The notes below the pieces were generated by a model. That model was not told where the DNA came from. It searched no databases and worked only from the letters and a program-made list of their open reading frames with translations. Positions 10,479-18,792 of a DNA stretch of 64,000 nucleotides are shown in pieces. A program made the position numbers and the translations under genes. Source of the DNA: JAVVHH01 sp965199665 (GTDB lineage Bacteria; Pseudomonadota; Alphaproteobacteria; Acetobacterales; Acetobacteraceae); NCBI GenBank assembly GCA_965199665.1, contig OZ241208.1, positions 1,364,001 to 1,428,000 on the forward strand, given 5' to 3'. Numbering within the stretch: position 1 is the stretch's first letter; each line of letters begins with the position of its first letter.

Positions 10479-10618
10479 GGATTTTGTTCCCGTTCTGTTC
10501 AATGTCGTTAAGCTAGTTTTCCTATGCTCTGGCCGTCAAGCGCAGGTGAACGTTAATAGAACCGAAACGCCCGCCGCGGCTGGCGCGTTGGCGGACACAC
10601 CCACAAGGAGGTCACGTC

Positions 10619-10759
10619 ATGCACGCCCAGATGCCGGAACCGATCCCGCAGCCGACGCCGGTGCCGATCGATGACCCGACCCCGAGCGATGTACCGCCGC
10701 TGGAGCAGCCGCCGGAGGGGGACCCGAGCCCGACCGAGCCGCCGATGCGCCTGCACTGA
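10619..10759 (+). CDS. 46-residue proline-rich small protein
   Basis: An ORF of 46 codons with a near-perfect AAGGAGGT ribosome binding site at 10605-10612, 6 nt before the ATG. The product is about one third proline with many Asp and Glu (patterns PEPIPQPTPVP and PPEGDPSPTEPP), and has no hydrophobic segment, so it is probably an acidic, unstructured peptide. A strong hairpin begins 10 nt after its stop. The strong start site plus hairpin argue for a highly translated monocistronic unit. Function unknown. Confidence 0.6.
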   Translation: MHAQMPEPIPQPTPVPIDDPTPSDVPPLEQPPEGDPSPTEPPMRLH

Positions 10760-10768
10760 TCGCGCACG

Positions 10769-10796
10769 CTCGACCCGGCTTGTCCGCCGGGTCGAG
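10769..10796 (+). terminator. 11-bp hairpin, likely terminator of the small proline-rich gene
   Basis: CTCGACCCGGC (10769-10779) pairs perfectly with GCCGGGTCGAG (10786-10796) around a TTGTCC loop. No T-run follows, as is common in high-GC genomes, so it may terminate poorly or protect the 3' end instead. Confidence 0.55.
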
Positions 10797-10833
10797 CCGG
10801 GGCAGGGTGCGGCTTCTCTGCCCAGGGTATTCG

Positions 10834-11868
10834 ATGCGCCGCGCATCCGTTCTTCTCGCCGCCGCCTTGCTGACCGGCTGCGCTTCCCGGTCGTTTCCGG
10901 TCTCACCCGAGATGTCCGACGTGCTGGCCGAGTGGCGGGCCATGCATCCGGTCGAGCCATCGGACACCAACCTGCAACGCGCGCGGGACGTGCCGAGCCT
11001 GGTGGAGGCGGCGTTCGCCATCGGCAACGTGGAGGGCCGGCCCGCCGAGTTCGTGACGGTCGGCCGCACCGACGAGGTGATGGGCAGCGGCGCGGCCGGC
11101 CCGATCGGCGCCACCCTGGTCCGCCCCGCACTGGCGAAGAACACACCGGTCATCATCTACTTCCCCGGCGGCACCTGGGCGACCCGGCGCGATGCGGACG
11201 ACGTCACCGTGGCGCGGCAGCTCTCCGCCCGCACCGGCTTCATCGTCGTGGTGCCGCGCCTCCGTCTAGCGCCGCAGGCCCGCTTTCCGGACATCCACGA
11301 CGACGCCCTGGCCGCCTACCAATGGGCCCGTGGCGCGATGCGGTCCTGGGGCGGCGACCCGACGCGCGTGGTGCTCGCCGGATCGGGGCCGGGTGCCAAC
11401 CTCGCACTATCCACGGCGCTCACGGCGCGCGAGCGGAACATGCTCCTGCCGGACGCGCTGCTGCTGATCACGCCCTGGGCGAGCGCGTCGACGGCGACGG
11501 CCAGCATGGGCGCCTACGCGCTGTCCCAACCGCTCTCCCGCGACACGGTGCGCTGGGCGCATTACCTGTATGCGCCGCGCAAGGGCGACGACCCGCGGCT
11601 CGACCTGATGCGCCGCTCCGACTGGGCCGGCCTGCCGCCCACGCTCATGATACTGGCCGAGATCGACCCGCTCCGGTCGGCGGCCGAAACCGTGGCCGCC
11701 CAGATGCGGGCGGCCGGCGACTGGGTGGACGTGCGCCTCTACCCCGGGGTCACTTACGATTTCTTCGGCCTCGGCGCCTACGTGCCGCGCGCGGCGGACG
11801 CGGAGGCTGACGCGGCGTCGGCCCTGCTGGCCCGCTTCGGCGCGAGCCCGCCGGCGCCATCGCCCTAA
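10834..11868 (+). CDS. Lipoprotein with alpha/beta hydrolase fold lacking catalytic residues (pseudo-esterase)
   Basis: 344 residues from the ATG at 10834, which opens a lipoprotein signal peptide with the lipobox LTGC and lipidated Cys16. The rest follows the HSL esterase fold, including PRLRLAPQARFPDIHDDALAAY and the acid Asp278 in EIDPLRS. The three other key motifs are altered: the HGGG oxyanion motif is PGGT (111-114), the GDSAG nucleophile elbow is GSGPG (183-187, Gly185 in the Ser position), and the catalytic His is Tyr308 in GVTYDFFG. It is probably not a classical esterase and may bind a ligand or partner at the membrane. The ORF extends upstream to 10780, but that would run through the hairpin. 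Confidence 0.8.
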   Translation: MRRASVLLAAALLTGCASRSFPVSPEMSDVLAEWRAMHPVEPSDTNLQRARDVPSLVEAAFAIGNVEGRPAEFVTVGRTDEVMGSGAAGPIGATLVRPALAKNTPVIIYFPGGTWATRRDADDVTVARQLSARTGFIVVVPRLRLAPQARFPDIHDDALAAYQWARGAMRSWGGDPTRVVLAGSGPGANLALSTALTARERNMLLPDALLLITPWASASTATASMGAYALSQPLSRDTVRWAHYLYAPRKGDDPRLDLMRRSDWAGLPPTLMILAEIDPLRSAAETVAAQMRAAGDWVDVRLYPGVTYDFFGLGAYVPRAADAEADAASALLARFGASPPAPSP

Positions 11869-12611
11869 TACGTCGCGCGACCGCCGGAGACGTCGAACAC
11901 GGCGCCGGTGCTGAACGAGCAATCCTCCGTCGCCAGCCAGCATGCCATCGCGGCGATCTCCTCGATGCGGACGAAGCGGGCCATGGGGATCTTGGACAGC
12001 ATGTAGGCGATCTGCGACGGCGCCATCTGGGCGAACAGCTCCGTCTGCGCCGCGGCGGGCGTCACGCAGTTCGCCAGCACGCCCGTGCCGGCCAACTCCT
12101 TGCCGAGCGACTTGGTGAGCGCGATCAGCCCGGCCTTGCTGGCGCTGTAATGGCTGGCGTTCGGGTTGCCTTCCTTGCCGGCCACGGAGGCGATGTTGAC
12201 CACCCGGCCATAGCCTCGCTCGACCATGCCGGGGAGCAGGGCGGCGCAGACCAGGTAGGGCCCGGTCAGGTTCACGTCGATCACCCGGCGCCACTCCGCC
12301 GCCGGGAGGCGCCAGGTCGGTGCGTTGCCACCGGTGATGCCGGCGTTGTTGACCAGGATGTCGACCCGGCCATGCTGCTGGAGCGTGGCCGCGGCGGCGG
12401 CGCGCACCGCGTCGTCGTCGGTCTGATCGACCGGGTGCGTGCTGGTCCGCTCGCCCAGCGCGGCCGCGGCATCGGCCAGCGCGGCAGCGTCGCGGTCCCA
12501 CAGCGCGACCGTCGCGCCGGAGGCCAGCATGCGCTCGGCGATTGCGTAGCCGATGCCCCGCGCGCCACCGGTCACGACCGCGATGCGGCCCTGGAGATCG
12601 AGTTGGTTCAA
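11865..12611 (-). CDS. SDR family NAD(P)-dependent oxidoreductase
   Basis: Classical short-chain dehydrogenase of 248 residues. TGGARGIG (14-21) is the cofactor site, NNAG follows, then NIASVAG with the catalytic Ser near 140 and YSASKAG with Tyr and Lys near 153-157. The sequence is closest in feel to 3-oxoacyl-ACP reductase-like or sugar/alcohol SDRs; the substrate cannot be told. The TTG at 12611 is the only sensible start: it follows a GAAGGAAA site and overlaps the stop of the upstream membrane protein gene as TTGA. Its stop overlaps that of the convergent lipoprotein gene by 3 nt. Confidence 0.85.
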   Translation of the reverse strand: MNQLDLQGRIAVVTGGARGIGYAIAERMLASGATVALWDRDAAALADAAAALGERTSTHPVDQTDDDAVRAAAAATLQQHGRVDILVNNAGITGGNAPTWRLPAAEWRRVIDVNLTGPYLVCAALLPGMVERGYGRVVNIASVAGKEGNPNASHYSASKAGLIALTKSLGKELAGTGVLANCVTPAAAQTELFAQMAPSQIAYMLSKIPMARFVRIEEIAAMACWLATEDCSFSTGAVFDVSGGRATY

Positions 12612-15250
12612 CGGCCGTTTCCTTCCCTGATGCGCCAGCTTCGGCCGCGCCGGCTGGCGCGTCCACTGCCGGCGGCCGTGACGGCGAGGGCCAGCAAGGT
12701 CGCGGCGGCGAGCCCCATCGCGGGGCGGACGAAGGGCGGGTCGTAGCGGAACTGGATGGAGGACGACCCGGCCGGCAGGTCGATCGCCTGGAACGTGTCG
12801 TCCGCGAGCGACACCGGCACGGCGCGGCCGTTCACCGTCGCGGTCCAGCCGTTCATCATGACCTCGAGCCGGGTCAGCCGGGCGGGGGCGAGGCACTCGG
12901 CCGCCAACTGCTCCTGCGACGTGGCCGTGACCGTGCAGCCGGGTGCGCTGGCGTACGGTCGGTATTCGGTGAGCTCGTAGACGTCCGTGGTGTGGGCGCG
13001 GAAGACGCGGCGGGGCGCGTCCGTCGATTCGAACGCCAGGCGGGGAACGAGGCCGCCGATGGTCGCGGCGCCGACGGGGCCGATCGGCCGCGCGCTCGGG
13101 CCGGGGCCGGGCGGGCGCGACCACAGCGCGACGGGATGGGTGCCGCCGTGCTTGTCCAGGATGACGCGGAACGGCGCCGGGTCGAGACGGAAGGGCTCGG
13201 GCAGGTCGAGGCGGAGCGGTTCGTTGTCGGCGGCCCCAGCCAGGTCGGCGCCCACCTCCGTGCAGCGCTCGGCCTGGCAGAGACGGATCGCGAGCCGGCC
13301 ATCGGCAGCGCCGCCATAGGTGCCGAGCAGGACGGACAGGCTCCGCACCCCCGAGAGCCCCGGCAGCGGATCGACCTCGACGACCGACTGCTCGCCTGCC
13401 GCCAGGTTGACGGCCGCGCCCTGATCGGCCAGCGCGGGCGTCACGCTGAAGAAGTCCGGCGGCGCCAGCGCGTAGCGGACGCCGGCGGCGGCGTAGCCGG
13501 GCAGGCGCGGGCGCACGTCCGCCTGCAGCGCGGGCGGCCACGCGTCGGGTCGGAACAACAGCGCCGGCACGTCGGGCCCTTGCACGCGCTGGGCCCATGC
13601 CACCGTGCGCAGCGGCACCGGCAGGTCGTCGTAGTTGATGAACGGGATGCCGAGGGCCGAGCCGTAATTGGGGGTGATTCCGTGGCCCCCGGCGATCATC
13701 ACGCGTTGCACCCCCGTCCGCGGCGCCAGGAAGCGGATCAGGCCGTCATCGATTCGGGCGTATCGCGGCGCCGACGCGTACGGCACCGCGAACAAGACCA
13801 CGGCCTCGGCCACCGCGATCGCGCCCATGGCCCCGCGCGAGCGGGCGCGGCCGGCCAGCGCCAGGCCGAGCAGCACGACGGCGCCGACCACGAGCGAGAC
13901 GACGATGAACTTGCGGAAGCCCTGCCGCGCGCCCCACGCCTCGACCAGCAAGGGCCAGGCTGGTTGGAGCGCCAGCACGATCGCTACCGTCACGAGCCCG
14001 CACGCGATCGCGGCCCGGCGGCGGCGGGGTAGGGTGGGCAAGGCATCGATACCGATCGCCGCCAGCACGGTGCCGCAGAACAGCCAGCCGGCGTTGAGGT
14101 AGCGCGAGAATGCCGCCTCCGTAACCAACGGCACGCGATGGAACAGCTGCAGCAGCACCGGTGCGCCGTGGCTCACCGCGACCGCGACGGCGACCCAGCC
14201 GGCCAGGACCCAGACGGCGGGCCGGCGCCAAGCGCAGAGCAAGCCACCGGTCGCCAACGCCGCCATCGCCGTTCCGGCATAGCCGCCGGAGCCCCAGACC
14301 GCGGACACGACCGGGTTTCTGGACGCGCCGATCGGGCCGAACAGGTACGGCAGGAGGTAGGTGACCAACCCCGCCTTCGGCAGTGCGGCGTCCGTGAAGC
14401 CCGCGTCGTGATGGGCGCCGACGTCGCTCTGCGTCAGCACCGACCAGAACGCCAGCAGGAGCGGCGAGGCCAGCAACCCGGCGAGTGCGCCGAGCATCGC
14501 CAAGTCGGCCCAGAACGCCGCCGCCGCCCGCCGCGACAGCCCGGCCGTGCGCAGCGCGACCCAGGCGAACAGCGGCAAGCAGTAGAGATAGACCACCTCG
14601 GGAAAGCCGGCATACAGCGCCAGCGCGGCGGCCACGGCGCCGAGCGACACCATGCCGAAACGCTCGCGCCAGCGCCGCCCGGCGGCGGACGCGACGAACA
14701 GGCTCTCGACGGCGAAGAACAGCCACGGCAGCAGCGCCACCGGGTTGTAGACGGCGTTGCGCAGCCAGGCGAACACGCCGTTGAATTCGAACAACAGCCC
14801 GCCCGTCAGCGCCGCCGCGACGCCCAGGCCGAAGCGGCGCAGGAAGAGAAAGGTCCCGAACCCGGCCACGATCTGCAGCGCGGTGTGCTCCAGCACCTGC
14901 CCGTGCGGCAGCAGGAGCAGCAGCGTGGGCGGGAACAGCGCCGCGGCCTGCATCTCGCCCAGCAACGGCGCGCCGAGCCCCTCGAACGGATTCCAGAGCG
15001 GCAGCCGGCCGGCCAGCAGGTCCTGCGCCGCCCGTCGCCCGAGCGCGTCGGCGGTGTAGCCCTGGTTGGGGTCGATCGTGCTGAAGCCTTCCAGCCAGCC
15101 CACCGCATTGCCGCGGGAGATGCCGCCGAACAGCGCGAACGCGTCGGTGGTCAGCGGGGTCAGCGCGATTGCCAGTGCGAGCAGGATGGGCGCGGCCAGC
15201 AGCGCCGCCGCCGCAGATAGCGGCAGCGTGCGCGACGGAGGCGAACTCAC
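12608..15250 (-). CDS. YfhO-like polytopic membrane protein (GT-C type)
   Basis: 880 residues with about a dozen transmembrane segments in the first 480 residues, a soluble extracytoplasmic part and one final membrane helix. An early loop carries the NPFEGLGAPLLGEMQ pattern of YfhO proteins, and the C-terminal part has MNGWTATVNGRAVPV, the typical closing domain. YfhO proteins in Gram-positive bacteria help glycosylate cell-wall teichoic acids; here a role in lipid-linked sugar transfer is inference. The GTG at 15250 overlaps the stop of the LOV gene (GTGA), and its own stop overlaps the SDR start (TTGA). Confidence 0.8.
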   Translation of the reverse strand: MSSPPSRTLPLSAAAALLAAPILLALAIALTPLTTDAFALFGGISRGNAVGWLEGFSTIDPNQGYTADALGRRAAQDLLAGRLPLWNPFEGLGAPLLGEMQAAALFPPTLLLLLPHGQVLEHTALQIVAGFGTFLFLRRFGLGVAAALTGGLLFEFNGVFAWLRNAVYNPVALLPWLFFAVESLFVASAAGRRWRERFGMVSLGAVAAALALYAGFPEVVYLYCLPLFAWVALRTAGLSRRAAAAFWADLAMLGALAGLLASPLLLAFWSVLTQSDVGAHHDAGFTDAALPKAGLVTYLLPYLFGPIGASRNPVVSAVWGSGGYAGTAMAALATGGLLCAWRRPAVWVLAGWVAVAVAVSHGAPVLLQLFHRVPLVTEAAFSRYLNAGWLFCGTVLAAIGIDALPTLPRRRRAAIACGLVTVAIVLALQPAWPLLVEAWGARQGFRKFIVVSLVVGAVVLLGLALAGRARSRGAMGAIAVAEAVVLFAVPYASAPRYARIDDGLIRFLAPRTGVQRVMIAGGHGITPNYGSALGIPFINYDDLPVPLRTVAWAQRVQGPDVPALLFRPDAWPPALQADVRPRLPGYAAAGVRYALAPPDFFSVTPALADQGAAVNLAAGEQSVVEVDPLPGLSGVRSLSVLLGTYGGAADGRLAIRLCQAERCTEVGADLAGAADNEPLRLDLPEPFRLDPAPFRVILDKHGGTHPVALWSRPPGPGPSARPIGPVGAATIGGLVPRLAFESTDAPRRVFRAHTTDVYELTEYRPYASAPGCTVTATSQEQLAAECLAPARLTRLEVMMNGWTATVNGRAVPVSLADDTFQAIDLPAGSSSIQFRYDPPFVRPAMGLAAATLLALAVTAAGSGRASRRGRSWRIREGNGR

Positions 15251-15861
15251 CGGCTCAGGGGGCGCGAGCGGAGCTGCGTGGCCAAGGAAGCGAGTTCGCG
15301 CGCCGCCGCCACGGCCGCCTCCAGCGCGCGGACCTGGCCGGGCAGCCCGGCGGCGGCGCGTGCGGCGCCGACCTCGTGCGCGATGTCGAGCAGGAGCAGG
15401 CGGAACTCGGTCTGCTGCCCGGGCTGCAGACTCGCCGGCCCGATCGGGAAGCTGTCCGGCAGCGCCTCGGCGCCGGAGTCGAGGTCGTGCTGGCTGGCGA
15501 AGAAGAAGTGCAGGGACCCGTCATGCCCGAACACCGGGGTGACGAAGAGGAGGTTGAAGAAATGCGTGCCGTCCCGGCGATAATTGGTCAGGAACTGGAC
15601 GCAGCCATCGCCGCTGCGCAGGCACTCGCCCAGCTCCCGGGTGGCCTGCCGGTCGGTCCGTGGACCCTGCAGCAGTCGGCAGTTGCGGCCCACCAGTTCG
15701 GCTTCGGTATATTGCGTGAGGCTCTGGAAGGCCATGTTGACGGCGACCAGGGGGTTGTCGGCCTGCAGCGGGTCGGTCACCACCATGGGCTCCTCGCTCA
15801 TCCGGATCGCGGCGAGCAAGCCGTTCAGCAACAAGCCGCGCTCGGCACTGGCGCCGATCAT
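15247..15861 (-). CDS. Short LOV-domain blue-light photoreceptor
   Basis: 204 residues: an N-terminal cap helix, one PAS/LOV domain (about 20-130) and a C-terminal helical, coiled-coil-like tail. The photoactive cysteine is Cys61 in GRNCRLLQG, and the other FMN contacts are present: Arg62, Gln65, Asn93 in NYRRDG, Asn103 in FFN and Gln124 in ASQHD. There is no kinase, GGDEF or DNA-binding domain, so it is a short LOV protein that signals by dimer rearrangement. The ATG at 15861 has a GGAGGGGAGA site; the frame is open further upstream without one. It is the first gene of a coupled operon with the YfhO-like and SDR genes. Confidence 0.88.
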   Translation of the reverse strand: MIGASAERGLLLNGLLAAIRMSEEPMVVTDPLQADNPLVAVNMAFQSLTQYTEAELVGRNCRLLQGPRTDRQATRELGECLRSGDGCVQFLTNYRRDGTHFFNLLFVTPVFGHDGSLHFFFASQHDLDSGAEALPDSFPIGPASLQPGQQTEFRLLLLDIAHEVGAARAAAGLPGQVRALEAAVAAARELASLATQLRSRPLSR

Positions 15862-15953
15862 TCCGCTCTCCCCTCCGATTGCGGCAACGGTAGCGCCACT
15901 TGCGCCACCATGCCAAACCGCAGTGCGCGACGAGGCCATTCCCGCTGCGCCCC

Positions 15954-15982
15954 TTGTCTTCGCGGCCATAGTCGGCCATATG
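15954..15982 (+). promoter_or_regulatory. Possible sigma-70 promoter upstream of rpsB
   Basis: TTGTCT (15954-15959), a 17-bp spacer and CATATG (15977-15982) form a moderate match to a housekeeping promoter. It lies in the 249-bp divergent region between the LOV gene and rpsB, about 130 bp before the rpsB start. The rest of that region shows no gene. Confidence 0.3.
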
Positions 15983-16110
15983 CCCGGCGCCCGTATCGCG
16001 GGCAAATTCACACGCGGGGCACCTTTCCGGGTCGTTTGATCCGGTTCCGGTGCCGCAAGGCATGGCCCCGCGGAGGCTCAACCGGACGTTCACGGAAAGG
16101 AACCGCCCCA

Positions 16111-16914
16111 ATGGCGATGCCCGATTTCACCCTGCGCCAATTGCTCGAAGCCGGCGTTCACTTCGGCCACCACACCCGCCGCTGGAACCCGCACATGTCG
16201 CCGTATATCTTCGGCGTGCGCAACCAGGTTCACATCATCGACCTGCAGCAGACCGTGCCGATGCTCGATCGCGCGCTCAAGGCCGTGCGCGACACCACGG
16301 CGGCCGGCGGTCGCGTGCTGTTCGTCGGCACCAAGCGGGCGGCGGCGGAATACGTGGCCGAGAGCGCGCGGCGCTGCGGCCAGTATTACGTCAACCACCG
16401 CTGGCTCGGCGGCATGCTGACCAATTGGAAGACCATCACCGGGTCGATCAAGCGCCTGCGCCAGATCGACGACATGCTGTCGGGCGACGTGCAGGGCCTG
16501 ACCAAGAAGGAAGTGCTCGACATCACCCGCGACCGCGAGAAGCTGGAGCGCGCGCTGGGCGGCATCAAGGACATGGGCGGCTTGCCCGACATCTTGTTCG
16601 TGATCGACACCAACAAGGAAAAGCTGGCCGTCGAAGAGGCCACCAAGCTCGGCATTCCCGTGATCGCCGTGCTCGACAGCAATTCCGACCCGGCGGGCGT
16701 GACCTACCCGATCCCCGGCAACGACGACGCCATCCGCGCCATCACGCTCTACTGCGACCTGATCGCGGGCGCCGTGCTCGACGGTATCAGCGCCGAGATG
16801 GTCGCATCCGGCCGTGACCTCGGCGCCTCCGAGACGCTGCCGCCCGACGCGCTGCCGCCGGAGATGGCCCGCAGCGCCGAAGCGGAAGCTCCGGCCGAGC
16901 AGGTCGGCGCCTGA
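16111..16914 (+). CDS. rpsB: 30S ribosomal protein S2
   Basis: 267 residues. The hallmark GVHFGHHTRRWNPHMSPYIFG lies at 15-35, followed by VNHRWLGGMLTNWKTI and DILFVIDTNKEKLAVEEA. The C-terminus has a short acidic Ala/Glu-rich extension (ARSAEAEAPAEQ) as in many alphaproteobacteria. The ATG at 16111 has a GGAAAGG site. It leads the large translation and envelope block, and a short hairpin separates it from tsf. Confidence 0.98.
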   Translation: MAMPDFTLRQLLEAGVHFGHHTRRWNPHMSPYIFGVRNQVHIIDLQQTVPMLDRALKAVRDTTAAGGRVLFVGTKRAAAEYVAESARRCGQYYVNHRWLGGMLTNWKTITGSIKRLRQIDDMLSGDVQGLTKKEVLDITRDREKLERALGGIKDMGGLPDILFVIDTNKEKLAVEEATKLGIPVIAVLDSNSDPAGVTYPIPGNDDAIRAITLYCDLIAGAVLDGISAEMVASGRDLGASETLPPDALPPEMARSAEAEAPAEQVGA

Positions 16915-16919
16915 TCCCT

Positions 16920-16939
16920 GCCCGGGCTACGGCCCGGGC
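16920..16939 (+). terminator. rpsB-tsf intergenic hairpin
   Basis: GCCCGGGC (16920-16927) pairs with GCCCGGGC (16932-16939) around a TACG tetraloop. No T-run follows, so it is probably an attenuator or processing site that sets the ratio of S2 to EF-Ts. Confidence 0.5.
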
Positions 16940-17035
16940 GGTGCGACAGGTTTCGGGTAGGGCGGGCCGCGGCCCCGCTTAGAGATGGAGACCGGTCGGG
17001 CCCAGGCCCGGCCGGCCGAGCGACGGAGATCAAGA

Positions 17036-17950
17036 ATGGCCGACATCACGGCAACCATGGTGCGTGACCTGCGCGAGAAGACCGGCGCGGGCATGATGGA
17101 CTGCAAGAAGGCGCTGACCGAGGCCGGCGGCGACATGGAAACCGCGGTCGACTGGCTGCGCAAGAAGGGCTTGGCCGCCGCGGCCAAGAAGAGCGGCCGC
17201 ACCGCGGCCGAGGGTCTGATCGGCGTGACCTCCGCGCCGAACAAGGCCGCCATGGTCGAGATCAACGCCGAGACCGATTTCGTGGCCCGCAACGAACAGT
17301 TCCAGGCATTCGTCGAGAACGTCGCCAAGGTCGCGCTCGAGGTCGGCGAAGACCTGGAAGCGATCAAGGCCGCGCGCATCCCCGGCGGCGAGCGCACGGT
17401 GGCCGACGAGATCACCCACCTCATCGCCACCATCGGCGAGAACATGTCGCTGCGGCGGGCCCGCGTGATGAGCGTGAGCCAAGGCGCGGTCGCGACTTAC
17501 GTCCACAACTCGCTGCGCCCCGGCCTGGGCAAGATCGGCGTGCTGATCGCCCTGGAGGGCGGCAGCGAGATCGAGACGCTGGAGCAACTCGGCCGGCAGA
17601 TCGGCATGCACGTGGCCGCCACCCGGCCCGACGCGCTCGACACCAGCGGCGTCGACCCGGCCGCGCTGGAGCGGGAGAAGGCCGTGCTGACCGAACAGGC
17701 CCGTGCCTCCGGCAAGCCCGACAACATCATCGAGAAGATGGTCACCGGGCGGATCCAGAAATACTACGAGGAGGTCGTGCTGCTCGAGCAAGTCTGGGTC
17801 CATGACGGGGAGAGCCGGGTCAAGGCGGTGGTCCAGAAGTCTGGCGGCGAGCTGAAGGGCTTCGAGCGCTTCACCCTCGGCGAGGGCATCGAGAAGGACG
17901 AGGGCGATTTTGCGGCGGAAGTTGCCGCTGCAGCCGGCTTGCCGGTCTAG
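17036..17950 (+). CDS. tsf: Elongation factor Ts
   Basis: Guanine nucleotide exchange factor for EF-Tu, 304 residues. The N-terminal UBA-like domain has REKTGAGMMDCKKALTEAGG, and the exchange core has the TDFVARN motif. The ATG at 17036 follows a CGGAGA site; an in-frame ATG at 16985 is too far upstream of the conserved start MADITATMV. Standard position after rpsB. Confidence 0.98.
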   Translation: MADITATMVRDLREKTGAGMMDCKKALTEAGGDMETAVDWLRKKGLAAAAKKSGRTAAEGLIGVTSAPNKAAMVEINAETDFVARNEQFQAFVENVAKVALEVGEDLEAIKAARIPGGERTVADEITHLIATIGENMSLRRARVMSVSQGAVATYVHNSLRPGLGKIGVLIALEGGSEIETLEQLGRQIGMHVAATRPDALDTSGVDPAALEREKAVLTEQARASGKPDNIIEKMVTGRIQKYYEEVVLLEQVWVHDGESRVKAVVQKSGGELKGFERFTLGEGIEKDEGDFAAEVAAAAGLPV

Positions 17951-18006
17951 CGTCACCGCGGTCCGACGACGGATCGGTCTCCGGGCCGGTCGGCCAACTT
18001 GTGACC

Positions 18007-18036
18007 GGTTGCCGCAACGACTAGGTTGCGGCAACC
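18007..18036 (+). terminator. 12-bp perfect hairpin between tsf and pyrH
   Basis: GGTTGCCGCAAC (18007-18018) pairs without mismatch with GTTGCGGCAACC (18025-18036) around a 6-nt loop, ending 21 nt before the pyrH start. It could terminate the rpsB-tsf transcript in part or regulate entry into the downstream block. No poly-T tract follows. Confidence 0.55.
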
Positions 18037-18057
18037 CATTCTACACTGAAGGATTTC

Positions 18058-18783
18058 ATGCCCGTTCCGCCGGCCTACAAGCGCGTCTTGTTGAAGGTTT
18101 CCGGCGAGGCGCTGTTGGGCGGACGGGAATACGGTCTCGACCGTGAGACGCTGTCCCGCATTTCGGCCGACATTGCCGAGGTCGTCGCCTCCGGCGTCCA
18201 GGTCTGCCTCGTGGTGGGTGGCGGGAACATCTTCCGCGGCGTCTCTGGCGCGGCGGCCGGCATGGACCGCGCCTCGGCCGACTACATGGGCATGCTGGCC
18301 ACCGTCATGAACGCGCTGGGACTGCAGAGCGTCATGGAGCGCCATGGCGTGCAGACGCGGGTGCAGTCGGCCATCCCCATGAGTTCCGTGTGCGAGCCCT
18401 ACATCCGCCGCCGCGCCGAGCGGCACATGGAGAAAGGCCGCGTCGTGATCTTCGCCGCTGGTACCGGCAACCCGTTCTTCACCACCGATACCGCTGCGGC
18501 ACTCCGGGCGACCGAGATGGATTGCGATGCGCTGCTCAAGGGCACCCAGGTGGACGGCGTTTACTCCGCCGACCCCCGCAAGCACCCGGACGCCGACCGT
18601 TACGAAGAGCTGACCTACCACGACGTACTGGCCCGCGACCTGGCCGTCATGGATGCGGCCGCCATCAGCGTGGCGCGCGAGAACGGACTGCCGATCCTGG
18701 TGTTCAACATCCACGCACCCGGCTCGTTCGCCGCCGTCATGCGCGGCGAGGGCCGGTTCACCACCATCATCGAGCCGCGTTAG
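18058..18783 (+). CDS. pyrH: Uridylate kinase
   Basis: Phosphorylates UMP to UDP; bacterial hexameric enzyme of the amino-acid kinase fold, 241 residues. LLKVSGEALLG is at the N-terminus, GGGNIFRG is the phosphate loop, and GTGNPFFTTDTAAALRA is the nucleotide region, followed by VDGVYSADPRKHPDA. The stop codon forms part of the Shine-Dalgarno (TAGGAG) of frr. Confidence 0.98.
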   Translation: MPVPPAYKRVLLKVSGEALLGGREYGLDRETLSRISADIAEVVASGVQVCLVVGGGNIFRGVSGAAAGMDRASADYMGMLATVMNALGLQSVMERHGVQTRVQSAIPMSSVCEPYIRRRAERHMEKGRVVIFAAGTGNPFFTTDTAAALRATEMDCDALLKGTQVDGVYSADPRKHPDADRYEELTYHDVLARDLAVMDAAAISVARENGLPILVFNIHAPGSFAAVMRGEGRFTTIIEPR

Positions 18784-18792
18784 GAGTTCGCC

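Noticed and set aside
11865..13598. 577-codon minus-strand frame ending as the SDR
   Set aside because: The first 330 codons are a shadow of the YfhO-like gene; the true SDR starts at TTG 12611 with a ribosome binding site and TTGA overlap.
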